Origin: Chlorobiaceae bacterium
GTDB lineage: Bacteria > Bacteroidota > Chlorobiia > Chlorobiales > Chlorobiaceae
Assembly: GCA_012972825.1 (NCBI GenBank)
Contig: JABDHL010000049.1
Location: 1 to 38,336, forward strand
Direction: 5' to 3'
DNA length: 38,336 nt
Within the stretch, counting starts at the first letter, position 1, and each line of letters begins with the position of its first letter. Both the position numbers and the translations under genes were made by a program. This document shows, one piece after another, positions 1 to 7,356 of this stretch. The notes beneath the pieces are model-generated. The model had not been told where the DNA came from, did no database searches, and saw only the letters and a list, made by a program, of their open reading frames with translations.

Positions 1-420
1 AAGGAGCATCAGGAACGCTATGAAGCCAAACTCAGTTTAGTACGAATACTCTATCAACGGCATTGGGATAAACAACGAGTCATCGACTTGTTTAGCGTTT
101 TGGATTGGTTAATGACACTGCCGCCATGGATGGAAACACAAATCTGGTAAGAAATCGAAACTATCGAGGAGAGCAAAAAAATGCAATACATCACCAGTGT
201 AGAAAGACTCGGTAGAGCTAAAGGCATAACGCAAGGTATTGCCAAAGGTGAATCCAGGCTTCTGAAAAGACTTTTGGAACGTCGCTTTGGGGCCTTACCT
301 GCATGGGCAACAGAGCAGTTAAGCAATGCTTCCGAACCGGCATGAGAAGCCTGGGGCGAAGCCATCCTCACCGCTTCAACACTCGAAGCCGTTTTCAACT
401 CCGATTCCACCCAAAAATAA
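1..420 (+). pseudogene. Rpn/transposase_31-type nuclease remnant, C-terminal part
   Basis: Frame 1 is open from the window edge to TAA at 418-420 except for two in-frame stops, TAA at 148-150 and TGA at 343-345. Reading through them gives a protein resembling the C-terminal half of Rpn-family (recombination-promoting PD-(D/E)XK) proteins. It includes the usual tail: a KGI..GIAKGE linker followed by a DUF4351-like segment (RLLKRLLERRFGALP, then an EAW..AIL..STLEAVF stretch). The N-terminal catalytic part lies outside the window. Two nonsense codons without frameshift suggest slow decay of a formerly mobile accessory gene. The family call rests on recognition of this C-terminal pattern only. 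Readthrough or a separate short product starting at ATG 181 cannot be excluded but seems unlikely. Confidence 0.72.
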
Positions 421-431
421 ATACAACACAC

Positions 432-452
432 TTCCCTGACTTCGCCAGGGAG
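432..452 (-). terminator. Possible hairpin terminator
   Basis: TCCCTG (433-438) and CAGGGA (446-451) form a 6-bp stem, extendable by one G-T pair, around a 7-base loop. Read on the minus strand it lies just after the stop of the 34-codon frame, and a loosely T-rich run follows (complement of about 410-430). It also lies 12 bases after the stop of the convergent Rpn remnant. The stem is short and the T run interrupted, so the call is weak. Confidence 0.3.
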
Positions 453-467
453 CTGCAAGGAATGCAC

Positions 468-572
468 TTAATCCCCATCCATAGACTCAATGTTCAGGGC
501 CAATTCATACTCATTGTCAAACGGCAGCTGCAGCTGCTCCAGATACTCAGTTACCAGCTGATTCGCTGTCAT
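468..572 (-). other. 34-codon minus-strand frame, uncertain
   Basis: An ATG at 572-570 opens a frame that ends with TAA at 470-468. The peptide begins MTANQLVTEYLEQLQLPF and is acidic at the end. Its composition is protein-like, unlike most shadow frames here. It overlaps the HU-like fragment (547-639) in another frame; a one-base change near 573 would join the two into one reading frame. It may therefore be the distal part of a frameshifted gene rather than a gene of its own. No function is recognised. Confidence 0.25.
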
Positions 573-639
573 TGAGGTTCAAGCCAGTTTGCTGAGCAAC
601 GATACCAGTCAGATCAGCTTTTGCTGTTGTCGTTTGCAT
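547..639 (-). pseudogene. HU-like DNA-binding protein, N-terminal fragment
   Basis: An ATG at 639-637 starts a 30-codon frame ending in TGA at 549-547. Its first 26 residues (MQTTTAKADLTGIVAQQTGL, then NLNDSE) match the start of the intact HU-family gene at 22511-22819 (MGNTTTKADLVNVIAHKTGL, then TKNETE) in order and spacing. The shared pattern TTT, KADL, I/V-A, TGL, N is characteristic of the HU/IHF first helices. Similarity ends at about residue 26, so the dimer arm and DNA-binding beta ribbon are missing. It is probably a truncated or frameshifted HU copy. Because only 26 residues are compared, chance resemblance or a different protein sharing this motif remains possible. Confidence 0.45.
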
Positions 640-842
640 GAAAAGAAGAAAACCCAAAAACCTTTCGACTTGGATGCGGAACTAAAGTACTCTTCATCCA
701 GCAGGGCTTCCCGTGAAAATGTGCCTTTTACGTTTCTTTTGTTTCTACCTTTGAATTATTTCTGTGCCCACGGAGTTGGTAAGGGATACAGCTCTTTATT
801 TACTCGTTCAGAAAACCTGCTCATATTTCAAGAGGAGCCATC

Positions 843-1919
843 ATGTCGCAACTATTTTCAACAGCCACGTTAGGATCACTTACGCTCCGGAATCATCTGG
901 TCATGGCACCGATGACCCGTAATCGTGCCATAGACAACCTCCCGAACCAACTCATGGCTGTGTACTATGCTCAGCGGGCTTCTGCCGGTCTCATCATCAC
1001 TGAAGGCACATCCCCTTCTCCCAATGGTTTAGGCTATCCACGGATACCGGGAATTTTTTCGAGGGAGCAGGTCGCGGGGTGGAAGCTCGTAACCGACGCA
1101 GTTCATGCCAAAGGGGGAAAACTGTTCATCCAGTTAATGCATGGAGGGCGAATAGGGCACCCCCTTAATGTCCCTGCCGGTGCGCGGGTGCTGGGGCCCT
1201 CTGCAGTAGCTGCTGAGGGTGAAATATATACCGATGCCGAGGGTATGAAACAGTATGTTGTTCCGCAGGAGATGAATGATGGTGATATCAAGAGCACTAT
1301 CGAAGAATTTGCACACGCCGCGAGGAACGCGATTGAAGCAGGTTTTGACGGCATTGAGCTGCACAGTGCAAACGGATATCTGCTTGAACAATTCCTCCGT
1401 CCCAATTCGAATCGGCGTCAAGATCATTACGGTGGTGCCGTCGAGAACCGGGCCCGCTTCGTGCTCGAAGTCGCCGAAGCGGCGAGTCAGGCCATTGGCA
1501 AGGAGAGGGTCGGCATACGCCTGTCGCCTTACGGTATTTTCAACGACATGCCGCTCTACCCGGCTATGGAAACCGACTATGCCTATCTTGCCAGGCAGCT
1601 CAATGCTCTCGGCCTGCTCTACATCCATCTTGTCGATCACTCATCTATGGGTGCGCCGGAAGTACCTGCCTCAATCAAGGCAGCATTCCGAAAAGAGTTT
1701 ACGGGGGCGCTGATTCTCTCTGGCGGCTACGATGCTGCACGCGCGGAGAGCGATCTGGCAGAGGGCAAATGTGATCTGATAGCTGTTGGAAGAGCGTTCC
1801 TTGCCAACCCGGATCTTGTCGCGAGATGGAAATCGGGTGCAGCCCTCAATGAACCTGATATGACGACATTCTATATGTCTGGAACGAAGGGGTATACCGA
1901 TTACCCGGCGTTGAGTTAA
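843..1919 (+). CDS. Old Yellow Enzyme family ene-reductase (NemA-like)
   Basis: This 358-residue protein is a full-length FMN-dependent TIM-barrel flavoenzyme that reduces activated C=C bonds with NAD(P)H, probably in the cytoplasm. Seen directly: the N-terminal LRNHLVMAPMTRNRA segment, an LFIQLMHGGRIGHP strand, and the hallmark HSANGYLLEQFLRP, whose His and Asn (residues about 174 and 177) hydrogen-bond the substrate carbonyl. YGGAVENRARF follows, and a GGYDAARAE...DLIAVGRAFLANPDL segment near the C-terminus forms the phosphate-binding part. The start is supported by AAGAGGAG about 7 bases upstream of ATG. It stands alone, next to decayed DNA upstream and an orphan gene downstream. Physiological substrate is unknown; in this family it may be a quinone, maleimide or nitro compound. 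Confidence 0.93.
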   Translation: MSQLFSTATLGSLTLRNHLVMAPMTRNRAIDNLPNQLMAVYYAQRASAGLIITEGTSPSPNGLGYPRIPGIFSREQVAGWKLVTDAVHAKGGKLFIQLMHGGRIGHPLNVPAGARVLGPSAVAAEGEIYTDAEGMKQYVVPQEMNDGDIKSTIEEFAHAARNAIEAGFDGIELHSANGYLLEQFLRPNSNRRQDHYGGAVENRARFVLEVAEAASQAIGKERVGIRLSPYGIFNDMPLYPAMETDYAYLARQLNALGLLYIHLVDHSSMGAPEVPASIKAAFRKEFTGALILSGGYDAARAESDLAEGKCDLIAVGRAFLANPDLVARWKSGAALNEPDMTTFYMSGTKGYTDYPALS

Positions 1920-2247
1920 TAAATTTTCAGTGATGGCAAGCTATTGTTGCTGAGCAATAAACGCTCGAAGGAGAACATTTACCTGATATCAACCTCATGA
2001 ACTGCAATTAAATGTAACACCTGCTTGTAGGGTGCAGCTACAACCTGATGTCGCCAGATATACAAATCTTTTGCGCTCATAGAAACGATTTTCATGAGGA
2101 AAGCCAATAGTGCATCACCGGTTATATTCGAATGTAAGGTTCAATTCCTATATTTGGAAAGGATCATCGAGTGCAGCGCTGGTCAACAGCTTAATATAGT
2201 CCCTCCGGGGTACTGCACACTCTGGTGGCTTTTTTAAGGAGAGTGAT
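1920..2247. other. Intergenic region, no gene seen
   Basis: This gap of 328 bases holds no convincing frame. A 6-bp perfect stem, TTGTAG (2025-2030) with CTACAA (2038-2043), could be a small RNA structure, but neither arm is followed by a T run. TTGCTGAGCAA at about 1947-1957 is a short dyad shortly after the ene-reductase stop. No known riboswitch pattern is recognised. The last 15 bases supply the ribosome binding site of the gene at 2248. Confidence 0.5.
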
Positions 2248-2481
2248 ATGGATGAAGACGAATCAGTGGAGCGCTTGTGGGAGTTGGCTGAAGAAACCTT
2301 TGAAAACTCAAAGGAAAATCTGAATAGTGCCCTTGAAGCTGATTATCAGTTCAGTTTTGATGATCTTGACAAGATTTTGCCTGAGCTTGCAAAAAGGATA
2401 TTCATGATGGGATTCATAACGGGCTTGGAGACACAAATCTTTGACGACGAAGAAGATGATAATGGAGAGGGGATAGCCTGA
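2248..2481 (+). CDS. Small acidic hypothetical protein
   Basis: This 77-residue protein is preceded by AAGGAGAG at good spacing from ATG 2248, which supports translation. It is strongly acidic at both ends (MDEDESVERLWELAEE at the start, an IFDDEEDDNGEG cluster at the end). A central segment, DDLDKILPELAKRIFMMGFITGLE, is probably helical and partly hydrophobic. There is no cysteine, signal peptide or clear membrane span. I do not recognise the family. It lies alone between the ene-reductase and the convergent kdsD gene. A protein-interaction or regulatory role would be speculation. Confidence 0.65.
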   Translation: MDEDESVERLWELAEETFENSKENLNSALEADYQFSFDDLDKILPELAKRIFMMGFITGLETQIFDDEEDDNGEGIA

Positions 2482-2513
2482 TCAATAGTCAGTCGCTTTT
2501 TTTGTGCTTTATG

Positions 2514-3494
2514 TCATAGGCCAAGGGTAATCAGATCATGAATATGGACCATTCCGACCGGATGCTGTTCACTGTCGCAGACCAGCAGCTGCGTGATCCG
2601 GTAGGTTTCAAGAATGTCAAGGCACTCTTTGGCCAGAGTTGTGGATGAGACGGTTTTTGGGTTTGGTGTCATGACTGAACCTGCGCTGAGCGTGAGGAAC
2701 TCTTTGCCGCTTTGCACAAGTCGGCGGAGGTCGCCATCGGTAAATATGCCGGTAAGACATCCGGCATCATTGATCACGGCGCTTACCCCATATCTTTTTG
2801 AGGTCATTTCAAGGATAAGATCAGTTACAGAAGCATGTTCTTTGACGAGCGGCACGGAACTGTCTTTAGCCATGATGTCCGTAACTTTTACGGTCAGCCG
2901 TCGTCCAAGTGATCCTTTAGGGTGGGTCAGCGCAAAATCTCTCTGGGTGAAATTTTTTTGCTGCATCAAAGAAATTGCAAGTGCATCTCCCATGGCCAGC
3001 ATGGCGGTTGTTGATGTTGTCGGAGCAAGGTCGTAAGGGCAGGCTTCCTTCTCTATATCGGTATCAAGGCTGATGTGTGCATTCTGTGCAAGAAAAGACC
3101 GTTTATTGCCGGTCATGGCAATAATTGTTGCACCGATCTGTTTAAGTGCAGGGATGATAAAATTAAGTTCTTCCGTGGTTCCGCTTTTCGACAGACAGAT
3201 AACAACATCATCCTGGCTGACAATGCCAAGATCTCCATGAGCAGCATCAGCAGGGTGAAGAAAAAGGGCGGTTGAACCGGTAGATGCCATGGTTGCTGCA
3301 ATTTTCTGGGCTATAATGCCTGATTTGCCCATTCCGGAGATAATGATTTTACCTTTGCATGATGCCAGGAGCATGACTGCGTCCGAAAAACTGGTATCAA
3401 GCCGTTCAGCTATCTGTTGAATGGCACGAGCTTCCTGTTCCAGAATTGTTTTTCCGGTTTGTATAATGTGCCGGTTCAGGGAGGTTGCGTTCAT
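2514..3494 (-). CDS. kdsD: Arabinose-5-phosphate isomerase (KdsD/GutQ type)
   Basis: This 326-residue enzyme interconverts ribulose 5-phosphate and arabinose 5-phosphate, the first step towards KDO for lipopolysaccharide. An N-terminal SIS domain (about residues 40-175) shows IIISGMGKSGIIAQKIAATM, HPADAAHGDLG and CLSKSGTTEEL, the phosphosugar-binding serines being in the last. Two CBS domains follow (about 205-326), with VTDLILEMTSKRYG and a GIFTDGDLRRLVQSG motif. Length and order match the family. It is divergent from a small membrane protein and a flippase gene across about 120 bases, an arrangement consistent with envelope biogenesis. GutQ is a paralogue of the same activity; with lpxB nearby, KdsD is the simpler reading. 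Confidence 0.93.
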   Translation of the reverse strand: MNATSLNRHIIQTGKTILEQEARAIQQIAERLDTSFSDAVMLLASCKGKIIISGMGKSGIIAQKIAATMASTGSTALFLHPADAAHGDLGIVSQDDVVICLSKSGTTEELNFIIPALKQIGATIIAMTGNKRSFLAQNAHISLDTDIEKEACPYDLAPTTSTTAMLAMGDALAISLMQQKNFTQRDFALTHPKGSLGRRLTVKVTDIMAKDSSVPLVKEHASVTDLILEMTSKRYGVSAVINDAGCLTGIFTDGDLRRLVQSGKEFLTLSAGSVMTPNPKTVSSTTLAKECLDILETYRITQLLVCDSEQHPVGMVHIHDLITLGL

Positions 3495-3615
3495 GGTATC
3501 GTTTGAGATTGTTGCTTCAATAAAGAAAAGAAAATCAGTTACTCTTTTTTATAAAGTGTAATATCGGCTAAATTGGGAAATTACTGTTTGGTTTATTAAT
3601 CATAACGCTGTTGCT

Positions 3616-3966
3616 ATGAATTTTGATTCAATGAGCTGGGTTCTTGTTATGGCTTTATCTCTTTCCGTGTTTTCCCTCTTTATATTTTTGTTTTCCAGGT
3701 TTGTAGGGTATATGAAAAGAGAGCAGAATCTGGAAATAGAGTCGTTCAAAGATTCGTTGATTGACAAGGACAATCCTGTTGGTCTGCATGGCGATGAACT
3801 TGAAAAACTCAAGCAGCAGCAGGCGGAAGCACAGCGCCATCTCAAGGAGGTCATATCAAAAATACCTGTTATTCAAAAAGATGGCAGGTTTCAGATTGAT
3901 GAGGAGGCAATTCGGAAGCAACGGGCGGCTGCCAACGGGTCTGAAGCTGCCAAGGGTACTGTTTAA
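3616..3966 (+). CDS. Small membrane-anchored coiled-coil protein
   Basis: This 116-residue protein starts with a single membrane span (about residues 8-30, [19 protein letters not shown]) followed by basic residues. A charged, glutamine- and lysine-rich region (about 55-80, [20 protein letters not shown]) then looks like a coiled coil. This suggests an N-in or signal-anchor topology. It ends 23 bases before the Wzx-like flippase gene, so the two are probably cotranscribed. No good Shine-Dalgarno sequence precedes the ATG, and an internal start is not evident. The family is not recognised. A helper role in envelope polymer export is suggested only by position. Confidence 0.7.
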   Translation: MNFDSMSWVLVMALSLSVFSLFIFLFSRFVGYMKREQNLEIESFKDSLIDKDNPVGLHGDELEKLKQQQAEAQRHLKEVISKIPVIQKDGRFQIDEEAIRKQRAAANGSEAAKGTV

Positions 3967-3989
3967 GTTTTTCTGATTTTATTTTCTGC

Positions 3990-5504
3990 ATGCTTTCAAA
4001 GTTAAAGCTTCTTTTCAAAGATACCGTTATCTATGGGTCAAGTACCATACTGGCTCGCAGTCTCAATTATCTGCTGGTTCCCCTTTACGCCAATAAACTT
4101 TCAACGTTTGATAATGGTGTTCAAACCATTATCTATGCCAACATAGCATTGGCAAATGTATTGTTTTCCTATGGACTTGAGACATCCTACCTCAAAGTGG
4201 TTTCAGATTCGGCACATCAGGATCAGGATGAGACACAGCTTTTTTCCACGGCCTTTCTGACTCTTTTGGTATCTTCAACGCTTTTTGCGTTATGCATTGT
4301 ACTCTTTGCACCCCTTATTGCTCAATTAATCGGGTTATCAACCTCAGACTTTACGTTTGTCCGATATGCCGCCCTTATTTTATGGATTGATACCCTTCTG
4401 GTCATCCCGTTTGCAGAACTGCGTCTTAAAAGAAAAGCTCTACAGTTTGCCATTGCCAGAGTAGTCGGGGTGATTGCCGTTGTTGTCAGTGCAGTTATTC
4501 TTATTGTTCCTCTCCATACCGGCTTGCCTGGGGTTTTTATTGCCGAGGCCTTTGGTTCTCTGATCAGTCTGTTGCTGGTTATTCCTGTGTTCAGTCAGTT
4601 CAGAATTTTCTTTTCAGCTGCCCAGCTCAGAGAAATGCTGCGCATAGGATTACCCTATGTCCCGACAGGGATTGCCGGATTATTGATTCATCTGATTGAC
4701 AGGAACATTTTAATCCGCATACCGGCATCACAGATAGAAAATATTTATGGTAAAGGCTATCAACCATCCGATATTGTAGGCATTTACGGCAGGATTGCCG
4801 CTTTTGGTGTTGTTCTGCAGCTTTTTATCCAGGTATTCCGTTTTGCCTGGCAGCCGTTTTTTCTGCAGCATGCCAAGGATCCCGATGCGAAACGGCTGTT
4901 CCGGCATGTGCTGAGTATTTCAACCTTTTTCACCATGTTTCTGGCCCTTGCAGCTACTTATTTTGTTCCTGATCTTGTCCGCCATCACTATGCAGGAAGT
5001 TTTTACCTGCTCCCTCCTCGATACTGGATAGGGCTTTCCATTCTGCCATGGATTTTTTTGAGTTATGTGTTTGACATGATATCTACCAATCTTTCTGCAG
5101 GCATTCTCATTACCGGAAATACACGATATCTGCCAGTCGTCACGTTTGCCGGTGCAGCGGTAACAGCATTTTTCTGCTGGTGGCTTGTTCCCGTGAGCGG
5201 AATGGATGGAGCTGCGTTTGCTATTGTTGCCGGTACGGTTGTCATGTGTCTTGTTATGACGTGGTACTCACTGAAAGTCTTTCCCGTTACCTATGACTGG
5301 CTTAAACTTTTTCTCTTGTTTGTCGTGGGTATCGTGCTGGGATGGTTTGAGTATTTTGCCGGGCCGAAGCTGCCTCAAGCCGGGGCTCTTCTTGCAGCAA
5401 AAACAGCCCTTCTTGCTCTCTATCTTGCATGTGCCATGGTGTTTTTCCGCGAAGAAGCTCTTCTTATCTCAGTGAAAGTGAGGAATAAATTCAGGCGGAA
5501 GTGA
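3990..5504 (+). CDS. Polysaccharide flippase, Wzx/MOP superfamily
   Basis: This 504-residue integral membrane protein has about 12-14 hydrophobic segments and very few charged stretches. The N-terminus ([20 protein letters not shown], then [13 protein letters not shown]) has the pattern of RfbX/Wzx and related polysaccharide biosynthesis proteins, which move lipid-linked sugars across the inner membrane. Other typical features are [12 protein letters not shown], a [20 protein letters not shown] loop and the central [10 protein letters not shown] motif. No glycosyltransferase or polymerase gene lies in the window, so the substrate (O-antigen, exopolysaccharide or other) cannot be told. It ends 8 bases before the convergent gene that stops at 5513, with no terminator between them. 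Confidence 0.88.
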   Translation: MLSKLKLLFKDTVIYGSSTILARSLNYLLVPLYANKLSTFDNGVQTIIYANIALANVLFSYGLETSYLKVVSDSAHQDQDETQLFSTAFLTLLVSSTLFALCIVLFAPLIAQLIGLSTSDFTFVRYAALILWIDTLLVIPFAELRLKRKALQFAIARVVGVIAVVVSAVILIVPLHTGLPGVFIAEAFGSLISLLLVIPVFSQFRIFFSAAQLREMLRIGLPYVPTGIAGLLIHLIDRNILIRIPASQIENIYGKGYQPSDIVGIYGRIAAFGVVLQLFIQVFRFAWQPFFLQHAKDPDAKRLFRHVLSISTFFTMFLALAATYFVPDLVRHHYAGSFYLLPPRYWIGLSILPWIFLSYVFDMISTNLSAGILITGNTRYLPVVTFAGAAVTAFFCWWLVPVSGMDGAAFAIVAGTVVMCLVMTWYSLKVFPVTYDWLKLFLLFVVGIVLGWFEYFAGPKLPQAGALLAAKTALLALYLACAMVFFREEALLISVKVRNKFRRK

Positions 5505-5512
5505 TTCTCCTT

Positions 5513-6046
5513 CTACCGAGTGGTGCCATTCCAATCCTCTCTGACACCATGAGAGTGCTCACCCCACCGTCCTTTACCGCCATGCATTCTGCGTGTTGAC
5601 ATATTTTCAAGCACTGTTTTCAAACGGCCACGTTGTTCAGGTGTACAGAGTTTCGAAAGTTGATGAAAATGAAGGAGCAGTTCCCGTTCTATTGCTGCCT
5701 GATGCAAACCTATGGCCGTAACGAGTGAATCTGTTTTTTTTGTATCCGGATTATCTTTAAACGACTCCTCAACCAGTTGTTTTTTCAGTGGAGCAATAGC
5801 TTCCATTTCAGGTCTGACTTTGAGAAAATGCTCCTGCCGCAGTTTTTCGAAACTGATGGTTTGTGATTCACTGAGGTCAAGCTCTTTTGCAAAAAAACTC
5901 TCTTGGTTGAACTGATGACCAGCGTGCAGCAGTGGCTCCAGCCTATGCGTGTGCTCCAGCCAGAACGCAGTGAGCAGTGTTGCATTCAACAGGATAAGAA
6001 CCACAAACGCTGAGGTGATCAGGCGTTTTGAAGTAAAAAAGTTCAT
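5513..6046 (-). CDS. Spy/CnrX-like periplasmic metal- or stress-sensing protein
   Basis: This 177-residue protein has one N-terminal hydrophobic segment (about residues 9-29), a signal peptide or membrane anchor. The remainder is mostly helical and charged. The FAKELDLSESQTISFEKLRQ segment followed by RPEMEAIAPLKKQLVEESF matches the helical-hairpin pattern of the Spy/CpxP/ZraP/CnrX superfamily. Histidines flank the helical core: EHTHRLEPLLHAGH just after the anchor and MHGGKGRWGEHSHG near the C-terminus, both suitable for metal binding. It is the third gene behind an ECF sigma factor and a single-span protein, the composition of cnrYXH-type systems, in which CnrX is the periplasmic nickel/cobalt sensor. 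The metal, if any, cannot be inferred. A periplasmic chaperone role like Spy is the alternative. Confidence 0.75.
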   Translation of the reverse strand: MNFFTSKRLITSAFVVLILLNATLLTAFWLEHTHRLEPLLHAGHQFNQESFFAKELDLSESQTISFEKLRQEHFLKVRPEMEAIAPLKKQLVEESFKDNPDTKKTDSLVTAIGLHQAAIERELLLHFHQLSKLCTPEQRGRLKTVLENMSTRRMHGGKGRWGEHSHGVREDWNGTTR

Positions 6047-6106
6047 AGTATCATTTTCTAATTAATGGCATTGACGTGATCAGTATCAGAAGATGGTAAT
6101 CTTTTG

Positions 6107-6511
6107 TCAAGGCGTCTGATTTTCATTTGTAGCTGTATCTGCCGGATAAGTGCCTGATTGGTCGTAGTAAGCAAATTCATGACTTGAATAGTCATCATTC
6201 AGCTTGTCAAGCATTTCGCTGATGCCTGATGATGTCCCAAAGGTGTTCTGCTGAATTGACAGCACTGCGGCGCCAAGATTTATAATAATAAGCAGCGTGA
6301 AGAAAGCTAACCTGAAAACGAAACGATTTCCGGCAACAGCATATGACTGTTTCAATCCCGGGCCGAACTCCCGCTCAATTCTCTGCATAAGTCGAGCTCT
6401 GAAAAAATGATGTACCTCCAGAGGTTTCATTTCATCAAGCAGCTTCATGGTGTTGGCAACCCGTGCCTCTATGTTGGTGTTATGCTCTTTCATCATAAGT
6501 TTCTGTTTCAT
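6107..6511 (-). CDS. Single-span membrane protein, probable anti-sigma factor
   Basis: This 134-residue protein has about 70 polar N-terminal residues, one membrane span (about 78-100, FRLAFFTLLIIINLGAAVLS) and a short acidic C-terminal tail. An N-terminal cytoplasmic domain with one helix crossing the membrane is the architecture of ECF anti-sigma factors. The segment LDEMKPLEVHHFFRARLMQR resembles the helical start of such domains, although no zinc-binding HxxxCxxC motif is present. It lies 47 bases downstream of the sigma factor gene and 60 bases upstream of the Spy/CnrX-like gene, all on the same strand. The function is inferred from topology and neighbourhood. Translation may begin at the first ATG or five or six codons later. 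Confidence 0.68.
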   Translation of the reverse strand: MKQKLMMKEHNTNIEARVANTMKLLDEMKPLEVHHFFRARLMQRIEREFGPGLKQSYAVAGNRFVFRLAFFTLLIIINLGAAVLSIQQNTFGTSSGISEMLDKLNDDYSSHEFAYYDQSGTYPADTATNENQTP

Positions 6512-6558
6512 TACATCCGACGACAGACAAGAGAAAAACTTGTGGTTTCAGAAAAAAA

Positions 6559-7179
6559 TCATTGGTGTGAGTAGTATGCATAGAGCTTGTCGTGAAGATT
6601 CTTTTTTGCCCTGTGTACGAGAGATTCGACTGCTGAGACCGATGTTTTGAGAATGTCAGCGATTTCCTGATTACTGAACCCCTCTTGTTTGCTGAGAAGA
6701 AATGCCGTTTTCTGGCTGTCGGGGAGAGTACCAAGAGCCTCCTGCAGGATTGCTGCCTGTTCGTTTCCGGCTAATGCGTCTGCAGGATTATCATTGCATG
6801 GAGCTGCAATTTCCGCTGAAGGGTCATCAATGCCGATTACCCTTTTTAATGAACTGAAACGTTTTTTTCTTTTCAAACGACGCAGGTGGTCAAGGGATTT
6901 GGTGACGGCGATTCTGTATATCCAGGTCGAGAGTTTGGCTTCTTCCCTGAACTGTTCAAGAGAGCGGAATACTTCGATAAAGACATCCTGGGCAAGATCT
7001 TCTGCATCCTCCCTGTTGAAAACAAAGCGGTAACAGGTATTGATGACCATTTGCTGGTGTTCAGCGACAAGACTTCTGAACGACTCTTCTTTTGATGTCA
7101 AACCTGATTTCTGCAATGTACTGCTTTTTGCTGCGCCTGCTCTTGCTTCCTCTTCTGCATCAGCTGTGAATTCATACAA
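6559..7179 (-). CDS. ECF RNA polymerase sigma factor
   Basis: This 206-residue protein has the sigma-70 region 2 (about residues 33-105), including [20 protein letters not shown] and [20 protein letters not shown] with a basic [10 protein letters not shown] tail. Region 4 follows (about 145-200), with [20 protein letters not shown], then [20 protein letters not shown]. There is no region 1 or 3, as in ECF sigma factors. The only suitable start is TTG at 7179-7177, 9 bases after GGGAGA (7189-7194 on the minus strand). It heads a probable operon with a single-span membrane protein and a His-rich periplasmic protein, so it should respond to an envelope or metal signal. Confidence 0.93.
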   Translation of the reverse strand: MYEFTADAEEEARAGAAKSSTLQKSGLTSKEESFRSLVAEHQQMVINTCYRFVFNREDAEDLAQDVFIEVFRSLEQFREEAKLSTWIYRIAVTKSLDHLRRLKRKKRFSSLKRVIGIDDPSAEIAAPCNDNPADALAGNEQAAILQEALGTLPDSQKTAFLLSKQEGFSNQEIADILKTSVSAVESLVHRAKKNLHDKLYAYYSHQ

Positions 7180-7188
7180 TGTGTCTTA

Positions 7189-7194
7189 TCTCCC
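7189..7194 (-). promoter_or_regulatory. Ribosome binding site for the TTG start of the ECF sigma gene
   Basis: GGGAGA on the minus strand lies 9 bases before TTG (7179-7177). The nearby ATG at 7175 is in a different frame, and no in-frame ATG occurs before region 2 of the sigma factor, so this site decides the TTG start. A TTG start usually lowers translation, which would suit a regulator that must stay scarce. Confidence 0.65.
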
Positions 7195-7288
7195 AGGTAA
7201 CGTGGTTGAAATAATACTTGTTTGTATGACGTCAGAAAACCGGAATTCATGCAGTTGTTTGCTTAATAAGTTATTCGATTAAAAGCGA

Positions 7289-7330
7289 AATGACGATCTC
7301 CCTGAATTTGCAGTTGGGGAAATCGTCATT
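7289..7330 (-). terminator. Hairpin terminator after the phosphohexomutase gene
   Basis: AATGACGATCTCCC (7289-7302) pairs with GGGGAAATCGTCATT (7316-7330), giving nine uninterrupted pairs at the base and a G/C-rich top with one mismatch. On the minus strand it lies 27 bases after the stop of the phosphohexomutase gene and is followed by TTTCGCTTTTAATCG, a broken T run. It separates that gene from the sigma-factor operon read in the same direction. Confidence 0.55.
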
Positions 7331-7356
7331 AATTGCCTCTATTTTCCAATAGGGTA

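Larger units (their letters stand above)
421..842. other. Intergenic region with decayed sequence
   Basis: This stretch of about 420 bases lies between the Rpn remnant and the ene-reductase gene. It holds a hairpin (433-451), a 34-codon minus-strand frame (468-572) and a minus-strand HU-like fragment (547-639), each listed separately. From 640 to about 825 I see no gene. The last bases carry a purine-rich ribosome binding site (AAGAGGAG) for the gene at 843. Plus-strand open frames across this region have no protein-like composition and one runs into the ene-reductase gene in another frame. Confidence 0.6.

Noticed and set aside
303-575. Plus-strand frame of 90 codons after the Rpn remnant
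   Set aside because: It runs in a different frame across the Rpn tail and the minus-strand HU-like fragment; basic, low-information composition suggests a shadow.
589-873. Plus-strand frame of 94 codons overlapping the ene-reductase start
   Set aside because: It overlaps the well-supported start at 843 in another frame, has no ribosome binding site and has no protein-like pattern.
1920-2247. Riboswitch or small RNA in the gap before 2248
   Set aside because: Only a 6-bp stem and a short dyad are visible; no known riboswitch core or terminator is recognised.
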